A stretch of DNA of 64,000 bases from NCBI RefSeq assembly GCF_949628265.1, contig NC_088790.1, positions 21,642,545 to 21,706,544 on the forward strand, read 5' to 3'. The translations under genes and the position numbers were made by a program. This stretch comes from Cloeon dipterum. Taxonomy: Eukaryota > Arthropoda > Insecta > Ephemeroptera > Baetidae. The notes beneath the pieces were generated by a model, which saw only the letters and a list, made by a program, of their open reading frames with translations, did no database searches and was not told where the DNA came from. Within the stretch, counting starts at the first letter, position 1. The number at the start of each line of letters is the position of its first letter. Shown here one piece after another: positions 54,842 through 64,000 of this stretch.

Positions 54842-55981
54842 ATGAAGGAGATGGTCGGCGGTTGCTGCGTATGTTCCGACGAGCGCGGCTGGGCGGAGAA
54901 CCCACTCGTATATTGCGACGGCCAGGGCTGCAACGTCGCCGTCCACCAGGGTGAGTCACCCCTGCAGAGTGCCTCCGAGGCACGAGTGGCCCCCCGCAGC
55001 ACCTGCTTTTTGCGCCAGATGAATTTAATAACCGGTTGCTGCGGTGACCGTTTGCCCGTTTTTGGGTTATTCTGCGCTGATTTGAGTGCAGAAGTCGCGT
55101 CTGTCGAGCCCACTGTCACCTGTCCGAGTTAAAATCACCCCGCATTCTGTCATTAGTTCCAAAATTATTGAAACCTTTGGAGACGTTAATTTCGGTTTTC
55201 CCTCAAATACCGGTTCCGTTGAACGAAATACCGGTTATTTTCTGACAAAAATTGTTTTTTTAACAAAAAATTAACATTCATTTCAGCATGCTATGGCATC
55301 GTGACTGTCCCGACCGGACCATGGTACTGCAGAAAATGCGAATCTCAAGAGAGAGCTGCCCGAGTGGTAAATTTTGTTTGAAATTTCTGGCTAGTTGCCA
55401 TTAAAATGCTCTTCCTGTGCTTGACAGCGCTGTGAATTGTGCCCCAGCAAAGAGGGTGCCCTGAAGAGAACGGACAACAACGGCTGGGCGCACGTCATTT
55501 GCGCGCTTTACATACCAGAAGTGCGCTTCGGAAATGTCACAACTATGGAGCCTATAGTGCTCCACCACATTCCTTCAGAGAGATATAGCAAAGTAAGTTG
55601 CAAACAGAGCCAAATTGTAATACATACATAAATTTAGGGGTTTAAATGCATCATAAGAAGCATGAAATATTTATAGAAAATTATTTTTGAACTAAGTTAA
55701 GTGTCGTCATTTCGACAAATTAACCCAGATAATAATTTAAGTATGAAATATTTAGGTTTATAAACCAAATAATTCTCTTTCAGACATGCTACATTTGTGA
55801 GGAACTGAACAAGGGCAGCAGAGCCTCAATTGGTGCGTGCATGCAGTGCAACAAAGCTGGCTGCAAGCAGCAGTTCCACGTGACCTGCGCCCAGGCAATG
55901 GGGCTTTTGTGTGAAGAAGCTGGAAACTATCAAGACAATGTCAAATACTGCGGCTACTGCCAGCACCATTATGGAAAACTG
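54842..55981 (+). CDS. Alh: AF10 exons 1-4: PZP (PHD - zinc knuckle - extended PHD) module
   Basis: Exon 1 encodes the start of PHD1 (MKEMVGGCCVCSDERGWAEN, then VYCDGQGC). Exon 2 completes it (ACYGIVTVPTGPWYCRKC). Exon 3 carries the C2HC knuckle (RCELCP, NNGWAHVICALYIPEV). Exon 4 carries the second PHD (TCYICEE, GACMQCNKAGCKQQFHVTCA, YCGYC). Cys and His spacing follows the family closely. The introns are 336, 61, 191 and 477 nt. The module spans residues 1-184, and in AF10 it is the histone H3-binding part. This is the most conserved section of the gene and anchors the identification. Confidence 0.95.
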
Positions 55982-58900
55982 GTAACTTTATAATAAATAT
56001 TAAATATTTATCCTTAACTAACGTAAAGGGCTGTGAAATATAAAATATTTTTTATATTTTTTTCTGGGCTACCAATCATTGAAGAATGGTCAAATCTGCA
56101 CAATTAATGCAAAATTTGTTCGTTTGAGTTGTAGTTTAAATCATCATTAACTCATAACCGATTGCATTGTCTAACAGCGTTTAAAGACAGAAGTATAAAA
56201 CCTTTTAAACCTGTGGCTAAACCTTTGTGTGCGGCTTGGCGTTTTGCTCATAAGTGGCTTTCTTTTGGAATATAATATATTATGACTGCACACTTGGCTA
56301 CTGTTGATCAGCTATCCAATTCTGCAGATTTTTATTCATCTTTTTTCCAGATAATTTGAGATGAGAGTCACCAATTTTTGGTCAAAATCCAATGTCTAAT
56401 GATGAACTAATAATTTTTTATGTGCTATTTTCACCAGTTTTGCGTACTTCCTTTGCAGAAGAAGGGTGGAAACGTGAAAACCATCCCTGCTTACAAACCT
56501 GTGTCTTTTGAGAGCGGCAGCACCTCATCTGACGCAGCCTCTGAGAAAGACACGCCTCCCAAGGGTACCAAACGGAAGGGCAGCAAAAGCGTGACTGCAG
56601 TGCCGAAAGCAGAGCCTGAAAAGCCCGCCGCGCCTGAACCCCCTCCAGTGAGCTTTGCTGCCGCTGTGCCCACCACTTCCACTGCCGCCCCTAAATTCAC
56701 CGCGTCCAACTTCGTGGAGGTGAGTCCGGCGCCGCTGTCCGCCTCCGGAGGCAAGAAGCGCAAGAGCCGCAACTCGCCCACGCCGCCCATCGTGCCAAAA
56801 GAGGAGGAAGCCGAGGCCGAGAAGAAGATCAAGCTGGAGGAGCAGCCGCCTGAAACGCCGCCGCCCCCGGCCAAGTCGCCCAAAGTGCCACCCATCGTGC
56901 TCCAGCAGCCGTCGGTCGTTGTTGCCACGCCGCCGGCCGCCTCCTCCTTACCCCCTCAGGCCTCCCCACCGCACTCTGGAGGTGGTGGCGGTGGACTCAT
57001 CTTTTCCACTACCTCCTCGCACCCCCAACAAACACCTTCTGACACAGCTGCAAAAGACGCGGCGGCGGCAGTGATGGCGGAGACGGCCAAACTGTTTGGA
57101 CTACCTGCAGAAGCAGCTGTGTTGAAGCCCCGAGGAAGGTCAGTTCATACTTTTGATTTTTTTTCTGGAAATATTGGATGGATGTTAAAGAAAGTAAGTT
57201 TTCAATTTATTACTTGAGGTATCAGCCAGCCGCGCTAGCTGATTTATTTCTGGTTGTGTATTCAGCTGACAGCCACCGCCTAAAATTACTTTGCTGAGAC
57301 CTCCTCTTATTTGTCACTAATTCTGTTCTGCCACAATTCACCATTAGCTTTACACCAAATAGTTCATCTAAATTTGATTTTATCTCCTTAATCAGTCTCA
57401 TTACCGCAGCATTTTTAAGTAAGATCTACAGATGGTCAATTTTCTGTCCCACTAGTGCAATGTAAAGAATTTAGGGACCAGGAAACGACTTCGCGACTAA
57501 CCAATTGTTGAAATTAAACGACTGCATATAAGTTTTAGAAATGTTCCATAAGAGTAGCGTTGGCAACAGTTTGAAACCAACAAGTATCCAAAGTCGAAAA
57601 TTCCTGGATCTAGGTCCTAGAAACTATGTCTATCCTTAGTGCCATAATGGATATGATCATAAACCAACATTTTAGCAGTTTTAACATTTGAAAATTCATT
57701 CATCATTCCAAATTTCCATTTTATTTCAATTCAATGGAAACGATTCAGTTTTTTGCCTCTGAGCGACTCACAACCAAGGAAAATGTGGAGTTTCTACTAT
57801 CTTCAATTTAAACTAAATTAAATCCCACCGAAGATACGTAATTGAGGATGTTCTATGGCGTCCGAAAAGCACTGTGAGAAAAAGTATTTGGATATAATTG
57901 ATTATTCATTCCTGATTGTTGCACTTAAAGACAGAAAATTTGCCATCTTTTCAACCTTTTTGCATATAATTTGATGGTTGAAACGCTTTGTATTTTTCAG
58001 AGCAATGAGTTTGAGGTAAGGAGTGGAATTATACAATAAATCTCAAGATGTGAAATTTAGGTTTTAAAGAAATGGTTCAGCTCCTTTCGCTGAGCATAAA
58101 GTCGCTTTGATGATTTGTGCGTTTTGTTGTTGTTAAATCTTAGTTAGTTAATTTGCCCTCCAAATTTCACATCCCAAGTTATTATGTCTCTTTCATTTTC
58201 AATTTGTACTAATTTATTTATTATTTTCATTCCTCTTCGTGATCCTCTCCATAATCCAGGCCTCGGAGGTAATTTTCATTTTAATGCGAGTGTTAAGAAT
58301 TTAAAGTTCAACAATTTTCCAATTTCAATCCTGATATACACTGTATTACTTAGAAAATTGTTGTATTTCGCCAACCCTATTTTTTGTTTCATGTATTTTT
58401 CTCATATCAAACTTAATCAAAAAATTTATGAGCAACGTTGAAACCCGGAAGAGAGACTAAAATTCTCAAAGATAAGATTTTCATCTTGTACAATCGTATT
58501 TCTGGTCCTACCCAGCCCTAGTTACTAAATTTTCACTGCATTTTTATTTTGTAATTATTTCTCACAAATTTTTAAATTATTAGTTCCAAATTAGACAAGA
58601 TATTTTAAGGTTTTAGAGACAGAAAAGGATAAATGGTATGTGGGGATTTGTTGGCAGATCGCAATCAACCGAGAAAAGTGAGAAGGTAGCTAAAAAAGCG
58701 AGGCGGAAGAGTCCAGTGGCGACAGGGCGACGAGCAAAGAACTCGAGCCTAGTTTCACCCCCGCCCGAGAACCCATCCACATCTGCAGACGCGTCATCGT
58801 CGGTGCCAGCCATGAATAGTTTGCTGCAGTTCTCAAACATTGCTGCCAATGCAGCGCCAGTGCTCGTGCCCCCGCGCCTTACGGAAGACCCTTCGGTACC

Positions 58901-61900
58901 TGACCCTACCCGCAAAGCGCCGCAACTGCTGCAAAAGTCGTCTGCCAAGTCGCCAAAGGAGACTAAGGATTACAAGCTGTAAGTCCAGAAATATCCGGAA
59001 ATATCTGTTTAACAACAAGGAAGGCCTTGAAATATTATGTTGCAATAATTGTTTTATCAGCTCCTGGTTTGTTCTATTGTTTTTAAATTTCTTCAATTAT
59101 TGCGTAAGGAGATGGCGACATTTCATGCTCAGATATTTGGGCAATTGAGCTTAGAGACTGTTATTGGTGCCAGCATTGCTCGAAAGATAATAAACTTTAT
59201 TTTGGTGTTAGATTCAAATGGATTCACCAATGTATGTTTCATTTTAAAATATTCTTTCCTCGAAAATTTTATTGATTTTTTATGCGTTTGCAAGATAATT
59301 TTCAATTTTCAATTTCTGTTTCAGGTACCAAAACGGCGTGGGAAACGCTGCACCGCACATGCTGGGCAACATCCTGAACCCTAATTCGTCGATGGCGCAG
59401 AAAATGACGGACACTCTGAACGCAGAGATGGAAGCGCACAGCGTCTTCACTCCTACATCAAGCAGCAGCAGCAGTAGCTTGGTCGGGCCGCAACTGCCGT
59501 CCAAAGTGGTCGCCTCGACGCGAAACAGCATAAACAACATGCTTGGGCTTGGCTCTCCCAATGGCTCCCTGAGCAGCGGAAACGCGTTCTCGTCAGCCCT
59601 GGCAGGAGCACCTGGAGCCGCCAACAATTTGCCCCAGAGCCTGGACCAGCTGCTGGAGAGGCAGTGGGAGCAAGGTAGCCAATTCCTCATGGAGCAAGCC
59701 CAGCACTTTGACAGTAAGTATTTTTTATTTAATGTACTAACAAGTGTGCTTGTCATGAAGCCTGTCATTTTAGAGAAAAAAGAGGGGTTAGGAAGTTTTC
59801 ACTTAGATGATTATAACAATTAATGGAGCTTAAAAATTCCGGATGTGCTGTAACACAATAAAAAACTCAATTTTTTTCCATAATGACATAAATTTCAGGT
59901 TTTGAGAAGACGAATCGATTGAATGGGTTTTTAATTTTAGAGCATAAAACGCACACAATCTGGAAGCTGAATAAATTACCTATTTTTCATGCTGACCAAA
60001 ATTTTATCTTGTCATTTTTATATTTTCTAGAAAATCTAACCACCTGTTGTTGATTAAAAATTTCAAAAGGCTGTTTATTTTAACCATCAATTTTCTAAGC
60101 AGGATGTTAATTTTTCTATTTCAGTTGCATCACTGTTGACGTGCTTGCACCAACTGCGCGCTGAAAACATCAAGCTGGAGGATCACGTGTTGAATCTACA
60201 GCAAAGGAGGGACCACCTTCTGGCTGTCAATGCCAGGCTAGCCATTCCACTGCCTCCTAATCAACCAGGTGAGACACCTCTCATGCCCGAATGACAGCGT
60301 TTGTTTATTCATGCGACGGCATTTCAGTTACAGCAGCTATGCGCTCAACGCCTCCGCAACAGCGCAGCGCCATTCCGCCCTCTATGAACAACTATCCGGT
60401 GGAAAACGGTATCCCAACCGAAGCCAATATTCTGTCTTCGTTTTCTAACAGAAGTCCAGTGGCCACCTCTAGTGAGCGCAGCTTCAGTGGCCAATCTGCT
60501 CATCCCCCACCGCCTCAAATGTCAAGGTAGGAAATCACCTTTTGTAATTATTAATTTTCTTAAAGCTGTCTTGAAATTTTGAAAATCAGCTTCCATGAAT
60601 GAATGTCAAAAAACTAAATTAATTTTGCCTTTTGAGTAGGAGTGGCTACTATGAAAGGCAGAGTCCTGCTAGTGGCGTCCCGAACTCATCTCAAGGCCCG
60701 CCACCTCAGCAGCAACAATCGCAGACCTCGCCTCACTCCAATAATATCGGCACCCTAAGGATGAATCCACTCCAAATCGCTGAGCAGTTCCGCAGAGAGG
60801 AATCGCGAAGGTTGGTTATTAGAGATTTACTCGATTTGACAGGGTTGAGTAATTTTGATTCATGTCCGCAGTGGAAGAAGTCAAGGTGGAATGCCACAGA
60901 TGCAGATGTATACTCCCTATCAAGCTGTGTCTCCCCCCGTTGCTCAGTCTTCATCTCATGTACCAGTAGTGACATCTCATCAGGTAAATTATTTTGTGTT
61001 GATTGACCAAACACTAAGTACTTTAAACAAAATTTTGCAATTATTTAACTATACTGAGTACAATGCAATGACACTTTGATTTTCTGATTGTAAGAATCGT
61101 GTCTAAAATCGAAATTTTCGTTATAGATAGATTTTTAACTATTAAAAACGGAGCTTTCCTGCCCAACCCTTACAACGTCTAGAACGATAAAAATTCCAAA
61201 ATATCTAAGAAAAAAATCGTAATTCCTGACAGTGAAATTTTATGTAATGGATCTATGAACGTCTCCTGAAAATGTATTTGAATTATTTTTCTAACTGCTG
61301 CTCCTTGTATTTGAATTCTATTGAATTATTTTAAAATTACTTTTGATCATCATTTAAATTTTAATGCGTTTATATTTTTTGGATTGATTATATGCTTACG
61401 CATTAAAACGTGTAAAAATATTTCCAATTGTCAATCTGAACGCCCTTGGTGAAGTCAAGATCAAGGACAGTAGAGATTAGTGTCTGACAATATAGGTTGA
61501 GAAATTCTTTTACCCTGGCATAAATTGGCATCGGGGGCTACAACTACACAATTGTCCGATACTAATCTAATATCCTTTAGAAGGCTGGAAAAAAACCATA
61601 ATGATTTTTAAATGTGGTGCATTGGTTTTGATATCTTTATTAGTATCTCTGACATTATTTGCACAAAATATGGATACATGTTTTTATGCACCTTGACATA
61701 AGATTTGGGAATCAAAACATTGTTTAAGTTGAAGACAGGAATAGCATTTTATTAATATTAACTCATAAGTGTATTTGGATTTTTTCCCAAAATTTGTATT
61801 TTTGCTAAGAAAAAATTCACGTAAGAAATTAGTAAAAAACTAAAAATCAGTGGTGAAAAGACAATGAAACCCTAATCTTAGGTCAGTATGTGTTATTTTT

Positions 61901-62123
61901 AGAACAAAGGTATTAAAATTTACACTTATTTTTATTATTTGAAGTTGAAATAAATTAATGCTTCATAATTTTATCTAGGACAATGAGTTAAAAGGCAAGT
62001 AAATATGTTTTCTTCACGTGTTTGTAACTGTTTTTGCAGCCGATGGTGATTCGGCGGGAGGGCATGCCAATGGAGCACTCGAACCTGATGCTGCACATGC
62101 ACCACCACCAGAAGCAGAGCTGA
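54842..62123 (+). CDS. Alh: AF10/MLLT10 (Alhambra) orthologue, PHD-finger chromatin reader
   Basis: Spliced gene. Exons: 54842-54950, 55287-55366, 55428-55592, 55784-55981, 56459-57138, microexons 58001-58015 and 58260-58268, then 58658-58978, 59325-59713, 60125-60268, 60328-60526, 60640-60810, 60872-60983, 62040-62123 (TGA at 62121). All junctions are GT-AG and phases agree throughout. The product is 891 residues with both microexons and 883 with neither. Family knowledge: AF10 reads unmodified H3K27 through its PZP module and brings DOT1L to chromatin for H3K79 methylation, acting in the nucleus. Seen here: a PZP module at about residues 5-180, a conserved FTASNFVEVSP block near 264, KKRK-type basic clusters, a candidate AT-hook near 410, and the octapeptide/leucine zipper near 630-700. 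The start is the first ATG after an in-frame TAG at 54797. An extra upstream coding exon cannot be excluded, since vertebrate AF10 has a few more N-terminal residues. The other possibility is the close paralogue class AF17; insects normally have one gene. Confidence 0.93.
56459..57138 (+). CDS. Alh: AF10 exon 5: long low-complexity linker
   Basis: This 680-nt exon codes for a Pro/Ala/Ser-rich linker (about residues 185-410) with basic clusters (KGTKRKGSK, GGKKRKSRNS) and the FTASNFVEVSP block that aligns with the family's FTNANFQEV-type motif. It begins KKGGNVKTIPAYKP after an AG at 56457-56458. It ends AAG CCC CGA GGA AG at 57138, before GTCAGT, in phase 2. Reading on into the intron stays open to a TGA at 57217, so intron retention would give a truncated protein that contains PZP but lacks the zipper. 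Confidence 0.88.
58001..58015 (+). CDS. Alh: Candidate 15-nt microexon of the AF10 gene
   Basis: AGCAATGAGTTTGAG is preceded by a good acceptor (TTTGTATTTTTCAG) and followed by GTAAGG. It is a multiple of three and lies between phase-2 junctions, so inclusion adds five residues (AMSLR after the shared R codon) without a frame change. It is predicted from splice signals and phase only; no transcript evidence is available here. Confidence 0.45.
58260..58268 (+). CDS. Alh: Candidate 9-nt microexon of the AF10 gene encoding the core of an AT-hook
   Basis: GCCTCGGAG follows a pyrimidine-rich tract ending ATAATCCAG and precedes GTAATT. It is a multiple of three between phase-2 junctions. Joined directly to exon 5 and to the exon at 58658, it gives K-P-R-G-R-P-R-R-S, a canonical AT-hook centred on GRP. 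Vertebrate AF10 also carries an AT-hook in this part of the protein, which supports the exon being real despite its size. Confidence 0.5.
58658..58978 (+). CDS. Alh: AF10 exon: basic and Ser/Pro-rich linker
   Basis: The acceptor is TTGGCAG and the entry phase is 2 (AG|A TCG CAA). The exon reads SQSTEKSEKVAKKARRKSP, then VATGRRAKNSS, a Ser/Pro stretch, and ends KETKDYKL with donor CT|GTAAGT. It lies immediately after the candidate AT-hook and is probably part of the nuclear-localisation and DNA-contact region. No folded domain is visible. Confidence 0.85.
59325..60268 (+). CDS. Alh: AF10 exons encoding the octapeptide motif and leucine zipper (OM-LZ)
   Basis: Two exons, 59325-59713 and 60125-60268. 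The first holds YQNGVGNAAPHMLGNILNP, a Ser-rich run, then SLDQLLERQWEQGSQFLMEQ (the octapeptide region). The second continues IASLLTCLHQLRAENIKLED with leucines in heptad spacing and ends LAVNARLAIPLPPNQP. In AF10 this coiled coil binds DOT1L, and it is the part kept in leukaemic AF10 fusions in humans. Junction codon: GAC A|TT, giving D-I. Confidence 0.93.
60328..62123 (+). CDS. Alh: AF10 C-terminal tail exons
   Basis: Four exons: 60328-60526, 60640-60810, 60872-60983 and 62040-62123. They encode a Pro/Ser/Gln/Met-rich, probably disordered tail (TAAMRSTPPQQRSAIPP, then SGYYERQSP, then GRSQGGMPQMQMYTPYQ). The tail ends with a His-rich segment, LMLHMHHHQKQS, before TGA. The last intron is 1056 nt. 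The donor at 60811 (AAG|GTTGGT) is weak but the phase is right on both sides. Low-complexity tails of this kind are usual after the OM-LZ. Confidence 0.8.
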
Positions 62124-64000
62124 GGCCGGCCCCCCTTGCCGCTTCCAGTGCCGCCCCCGAGCCAAGTGCACCCTAACCTCAGCCTCTGGCTGCGGCACAC
62201 CTTCAACCTGTAGGTTAAGACTCTGAATTGCTCTGATTTTCGTTCACTGCCAGGACCATCTCTGCAATTTTCGACTGCTCTGCCTTTTCAAGTCTTACTA
62301 ATTGATGTGATTTTTCCTATGTCGATGGATGGGTTTGAACTATCTGTGATCCCTAGCCAGTCCTAAGGACTGTGTCTGCGTGGGATAGCTTTTTTGTTAG
62401 TTACTACAATCTGATTGGAACAGGTAACAGCCCCGTTGCAGCTATTCAATGGTTCGCACCAGAAGCAGTCAAGCAGAGGTGGTTGTTTTATGATAATAAT
62501 TGTGTACTAGGATGGTTGATTCCTTTGATAAGACTTTGTGCAATCCAAGCATTGAAAGCAGTAGGTGTTTAAGGTGTAAAAATGTTCAACTGGATGTGCG
62601 TGCCGATGTTTATACTCTCGGACAACTCTTTAAATAGTTGATCTTGTTACAGATTTTTTGTTTTTCTCCTCTTTGTGTAATCAAAACCACGTATGTCAAT
62701 GTATGATGACGCTCTTTCCGGTTATTATTTTTTGTACCAGAGATTTTCTTATAGATTGTTCTTTGGATGTGATCCAAAATAAAATAATTCATTTTCCATT
62801 TCACTTTGAATTTAATGAGTCTGTTTTCGACCAAACAAAAATCCCTGTAAGTGTTTTTGGTGTTGATTTTCCTTATTGTTTTTCGACGAAATTTGCGTGT
62901 CGAGGCAACACCAACGCAGGAACGAGACTCGGTGCTGCACCCTAGTGAAAGGGTGGGGGGTGCGGCGTCGCTGAGTGGGCCGACTGAGTAGGGGTTGGGA
63001 TTTTACCAGTCAAGGGCCTCTCGCATTCATCAGTCCTCCACAGCAACCTCTCGCGAATGTGCGTGTCGTCTACTTCTGCTCGCACTTGTCTTTCAAGGTA
63101 CAAAGCATGACTCCTATTTTTTGGTTGGTGTTTTTGCTATAAATTCGAATGCACGGAATTTGCGATTTTTGACTGGCATAGATGATGTATTTTAAGACCT
63201 GTCGTAAAGATAACCCACGACGTCGGTGCGCTCTGTATAAACTTCGGTCTTTGAACGTTTGCTCTCTTTCGCGGAAAAATAAACCTGGTGGCCTCTCATC
63301 TCTTTATGCGAGTCAATTTCGACCACTTTTATCTATGTGTGCGGACGAGGACACACGGCGGTGTAGTGGGTGGACGGACACGGTTTTTGATGGATGAGGT
63401 CTCTGCTTTCACGCCAGCGTATTTAGCTGCTGAGACCTGAAAGACTGAGTGGCCTAATCTCTGTAATGAATGTCGGCCAGCTTTTTATTTTGCAACTCGA
63501 CTAAACTCGCAGCGTGACAGATTGATTACCCTTTCGCTATATTCATCATGTTTTTAATTTCATATTTTCTTCGTATTATCATTCATCGCATTTTTTACAG
63601 CTCAATGGCGCGTTGTTTTTGACATTTTTACTAACAAATATTAGTAAGAAGTTCAAAGTAAAAAGTATTTGAGAAATTTCTCAATTAATATTTTTTGATT
63701 TCGTTTAATGTTAAATGGCCAGGTGAGGCACATAAAACAATTTGCAGCACGTCTTCGTTCTCTACCTTTTAAAGATTCAAATCAAGGTAAACACGCACGC
63801 AAAGTTACCAAACTAGAATGGAAAGAGAAAAAGCCGCATTGAACGGAATTAATGATTATATTTACACTTCTAAAACACTCAACGCCAGGCATTCCCCTTT
63901 TTTTCGTGGAAATACCTTTATTCACTTTGCTCTCGAAAACTTTCAGAACGAAATGTCAAAGGCTTACGTTTGTTGACTGAAAAAAAAAATCGAATGGTAG
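62124..64000 (+). other. AF10 3' UTR and downstream sequence
   Basis: No further coding exon is seen. An AATAAA lies at 62778-62783, about 655 nt past the stop, and is a plausible polyadenylation signal. A G/C-richer stretch at about 62895-63080 and another AATAAA near 63280 could mean a longer 3' UTR. The open frames here are short and have no recognisable content. Confidence 0.5.

Noticed and set aside
54619..54954. 111-codon frame overlapping AF10 exon 1 in another frame
   Set aside because: Shadow of the GC-rich 5' region; the PHD-encoding frame is the real one.
57139..57193. Alternative donor AAAGAAA|GTAAGT at 57194 for AF10 exon 5
   Set aside because: It leaves phase 0, incompatible with the phase-2 acceptors of all following exons.

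Overview
The window is eukaryotic nuclear DNA, almost certainly from an arthropod and probably an insect. It is AT-rich with long non-coding stretches. Its two protein-coding genes have short, GT-AG introns, and a metazoan-type U1 snRNA gene is present. I cannot name the species.

Region by region. Positions 1-15787 hold no recognisable gene, apart from one CpG-rich block near 5187-5484 that could be a 5' exon on the minus strand. Positions 15788-20304 are a complete, very young LTR retroelement. It has two 1191-bp LTRs that look identical by eye, ATTG target-site duplications, a tRNA-Pro-type primer binding site, and one 650-residue ORF. That ORF has no reverse transcriptase, integrase, protease or zinc knuckle, so the element is non-autonomous. 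Positions 20309-49800 are again mostly non-coding. They contain a miRNA-like hairpin (25101-25177), an imperfect 0.2-kb tandem duplication (26827-27189), a U1 snRNA gene on the minus strand (about 34922-35085), a decayed 3' end of a non-LTR retrotransposon (about 36606-37545, minus strand) and a few motif-level signals.

The gene-dense part is the right end. On the minus strand, 50117-53432 is a seven-exon gene for an HDHD5/CECR5-type HAD-superfamily hydrolase of 413 residues with a mitochondrial-type presequence. Divergently, on the plus strand, 54842-62123 is the arthropod AF10/MLLT10 orthologue (Alhambra in Drosophila). It has an N-terminal PHD-knuckle-PHD (PZP) module and a C-terminal octapeptide/leucine-zipper module that in the family recruits the H3K79 methyltransferase DOT1L. 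I reconstructed both genes exon by exon with consistent splice phase. The two share a 1.4-kb intergenic region.

The most interesting observations are these. (a) In the AF10 gene, two in-phase microexons (15 nt and 9 nt) sit in the intron after exon 5. Inclusion of the 9-nt one alone creates an AT-hook (PRGRPRR) across the exon junctions, which skipping it, or adding the 15-nt one, removes. (b) The retroelement ORF is orphan-like and carries four C-terminal SNHR-type repeats. (c) The U1 copy deviates at a normally invariant base of the U1-70K-binding loop. (d) There is an unannotated hairpin with miRNA-like geometry. (e) A 49-nt first intron in the HDHD5 gene contains an in-frame ATG that could give a form lacking the presequence.
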